From assembly GCA_021204605.1 (NCBI GenBank), contig JAJPZD010000035.1:1-5690 (forward strand): a DNA stretch of 5,690 bases. The letters are read 5' to 3'. The translations under genes and the position numbers were made by a program. Below the pieces are notes generated by a model, which worked only from the letters and a program-made list of their open reading frames with translations, ran no database searches and had not been told where the DNA came from. Positions 5,477-5,690 of the stretch are shown here, one piece after another. Origin of the DNA: Prevotella sp. GTDB lineage: Bacteria; Bacteroidota; Bacteroidia; Bacteroidales; Bacteroidaceae. Within the stretch, counting starts at the first letter, position 1, and each line of letters starts with the position of its first letter.

Positions 5477-5690
5477 ATGCCCACACTGCACTGGATAGGT
5501 AGAGAGAAGGTTGTCAATCACCATTTGGATGTGCCATTCCGCACGCTCGAACACAAATATGGCTTTCGTGCAAACAACGAGAGCGATAAGAGTGAGACAC
5601 ACAGTGGAAACATGATTATACATGGAGACAACCTTGAGGCGCTGAAAGCCCTTTTGCCCCAATATGAAGGCAGAGTGGATTGCATATATA
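5477..5690 (+). CDS. mod: Type III restriction-modification DNA methyltransferase Mod (5' part, partial)
   Basis: The ATG at 5477 opens a frame that stays open to the window edge (71 codons and one extra base). The start MPTLHWIGREKVVNHH, then VPFRTLEHKYGF, and then NMIIHGDNLEALKALLPQYE and GRVDCIY are characteristic of the N-terminal part of type III Mod adenine-N6 methyltransferases. In that family the DPPYNTG catalytic motif follows this GDNLEAL...VDCIYI segment directly, so the window stops only a few residues before it. Mod recognises the target site and methylates adenine, alone or with the Res helicase-nuclease. A res gene is expected downstream, outside the window. No obvious Shine-Dalgarno site is seen (AAAAAAGAAAG precedes the start). 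There are no short simple-sequence repeats in the visible part of the type that make some mod genes phase-variable. Whether the gene is intact cannot be judged. Confidence 0.88.
   Translation, partial: MPTLHWIGREKVVNHHLDVPFRTLEHKYGFRANNESDKSETHSGNMIIHGDNLEALKALLPQYEGRVDCIY

Noticed and set aside
5363..5662. Minus-strand 99-residue open frame at the right end
   Set aside because: It is antisense to the mod gene start, whose plus-strand translation matches type III Mod proteins clearly.

Overview
The window reads as a chromosomal segment from a member of the Bacteroidota, most likely order Bacteroidales (Prevotella/Bacteroides-like); the genus is an inference. The evidence is four start regions carrying the Bacteroidota -7 promoter box TAnnTTTG, two of them with a TTTG -33 box exactly 20 bp upstream. 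In addition there is a GldB-type lipoprotein, a family known from this phylum, and very AT-rich intergenic DNA around genes of moderate GC. Standard genes are intact; both window edges cut a gene.

Layout. 1-40 (minus) is the first 13 codons of a gene whose start resembles the AAA_14/DUF4143 ATP-binding proteins common in Bacteroidales. About 71-551 is a degenerate tandem array of 14-15 units with a 33-bp period (twice 30 bp), containing a 129-bp higher-order repeat and one perfect 33-bp duplication. It fills the gap between two divergent promoters. 574-605 is the fabD promoter, followed by fabD (640-1527, malonyl-CoA:ACP transacylase) and, 9 bp later, a cytoplasmic GH13 alpha-amylase-family enzyme (1537-3219). 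A strong intrinsic terminator (3242-3276) closes this two-gene unit. Convergent to it are two minus-strand genes, each with its own promoter: a GldB-like lipoprotein (3285-4094) and a YczE-type membrane protein (4312-4962). A 514-bp AT-rich gap with three short-loop inverted repeats leads to the plus-strand start of a type III restriction-modification Mod methyltransferase (5477 onward), cut by the window end just before its DPPY motif.

How the genes fit together. fabD (fatty-acid initiation) and the GH13 enzyme (alpha-glucan breakdown) are probably co-transcribed, although their functions are not obviously linked. The lipoprotein and YczE protein are same-strand neighbours with separate promoters, so they need not be an operon. 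The right edge opens into a DNA-modification/defence locus whose partner (res) should lie outside the window. The most unusual element is the 33-bp repeat array. It keeps a reading frame periodicity, shows recent copy-number change, and sits between divergent promoters that carry the same 10-bp box in mirror image.
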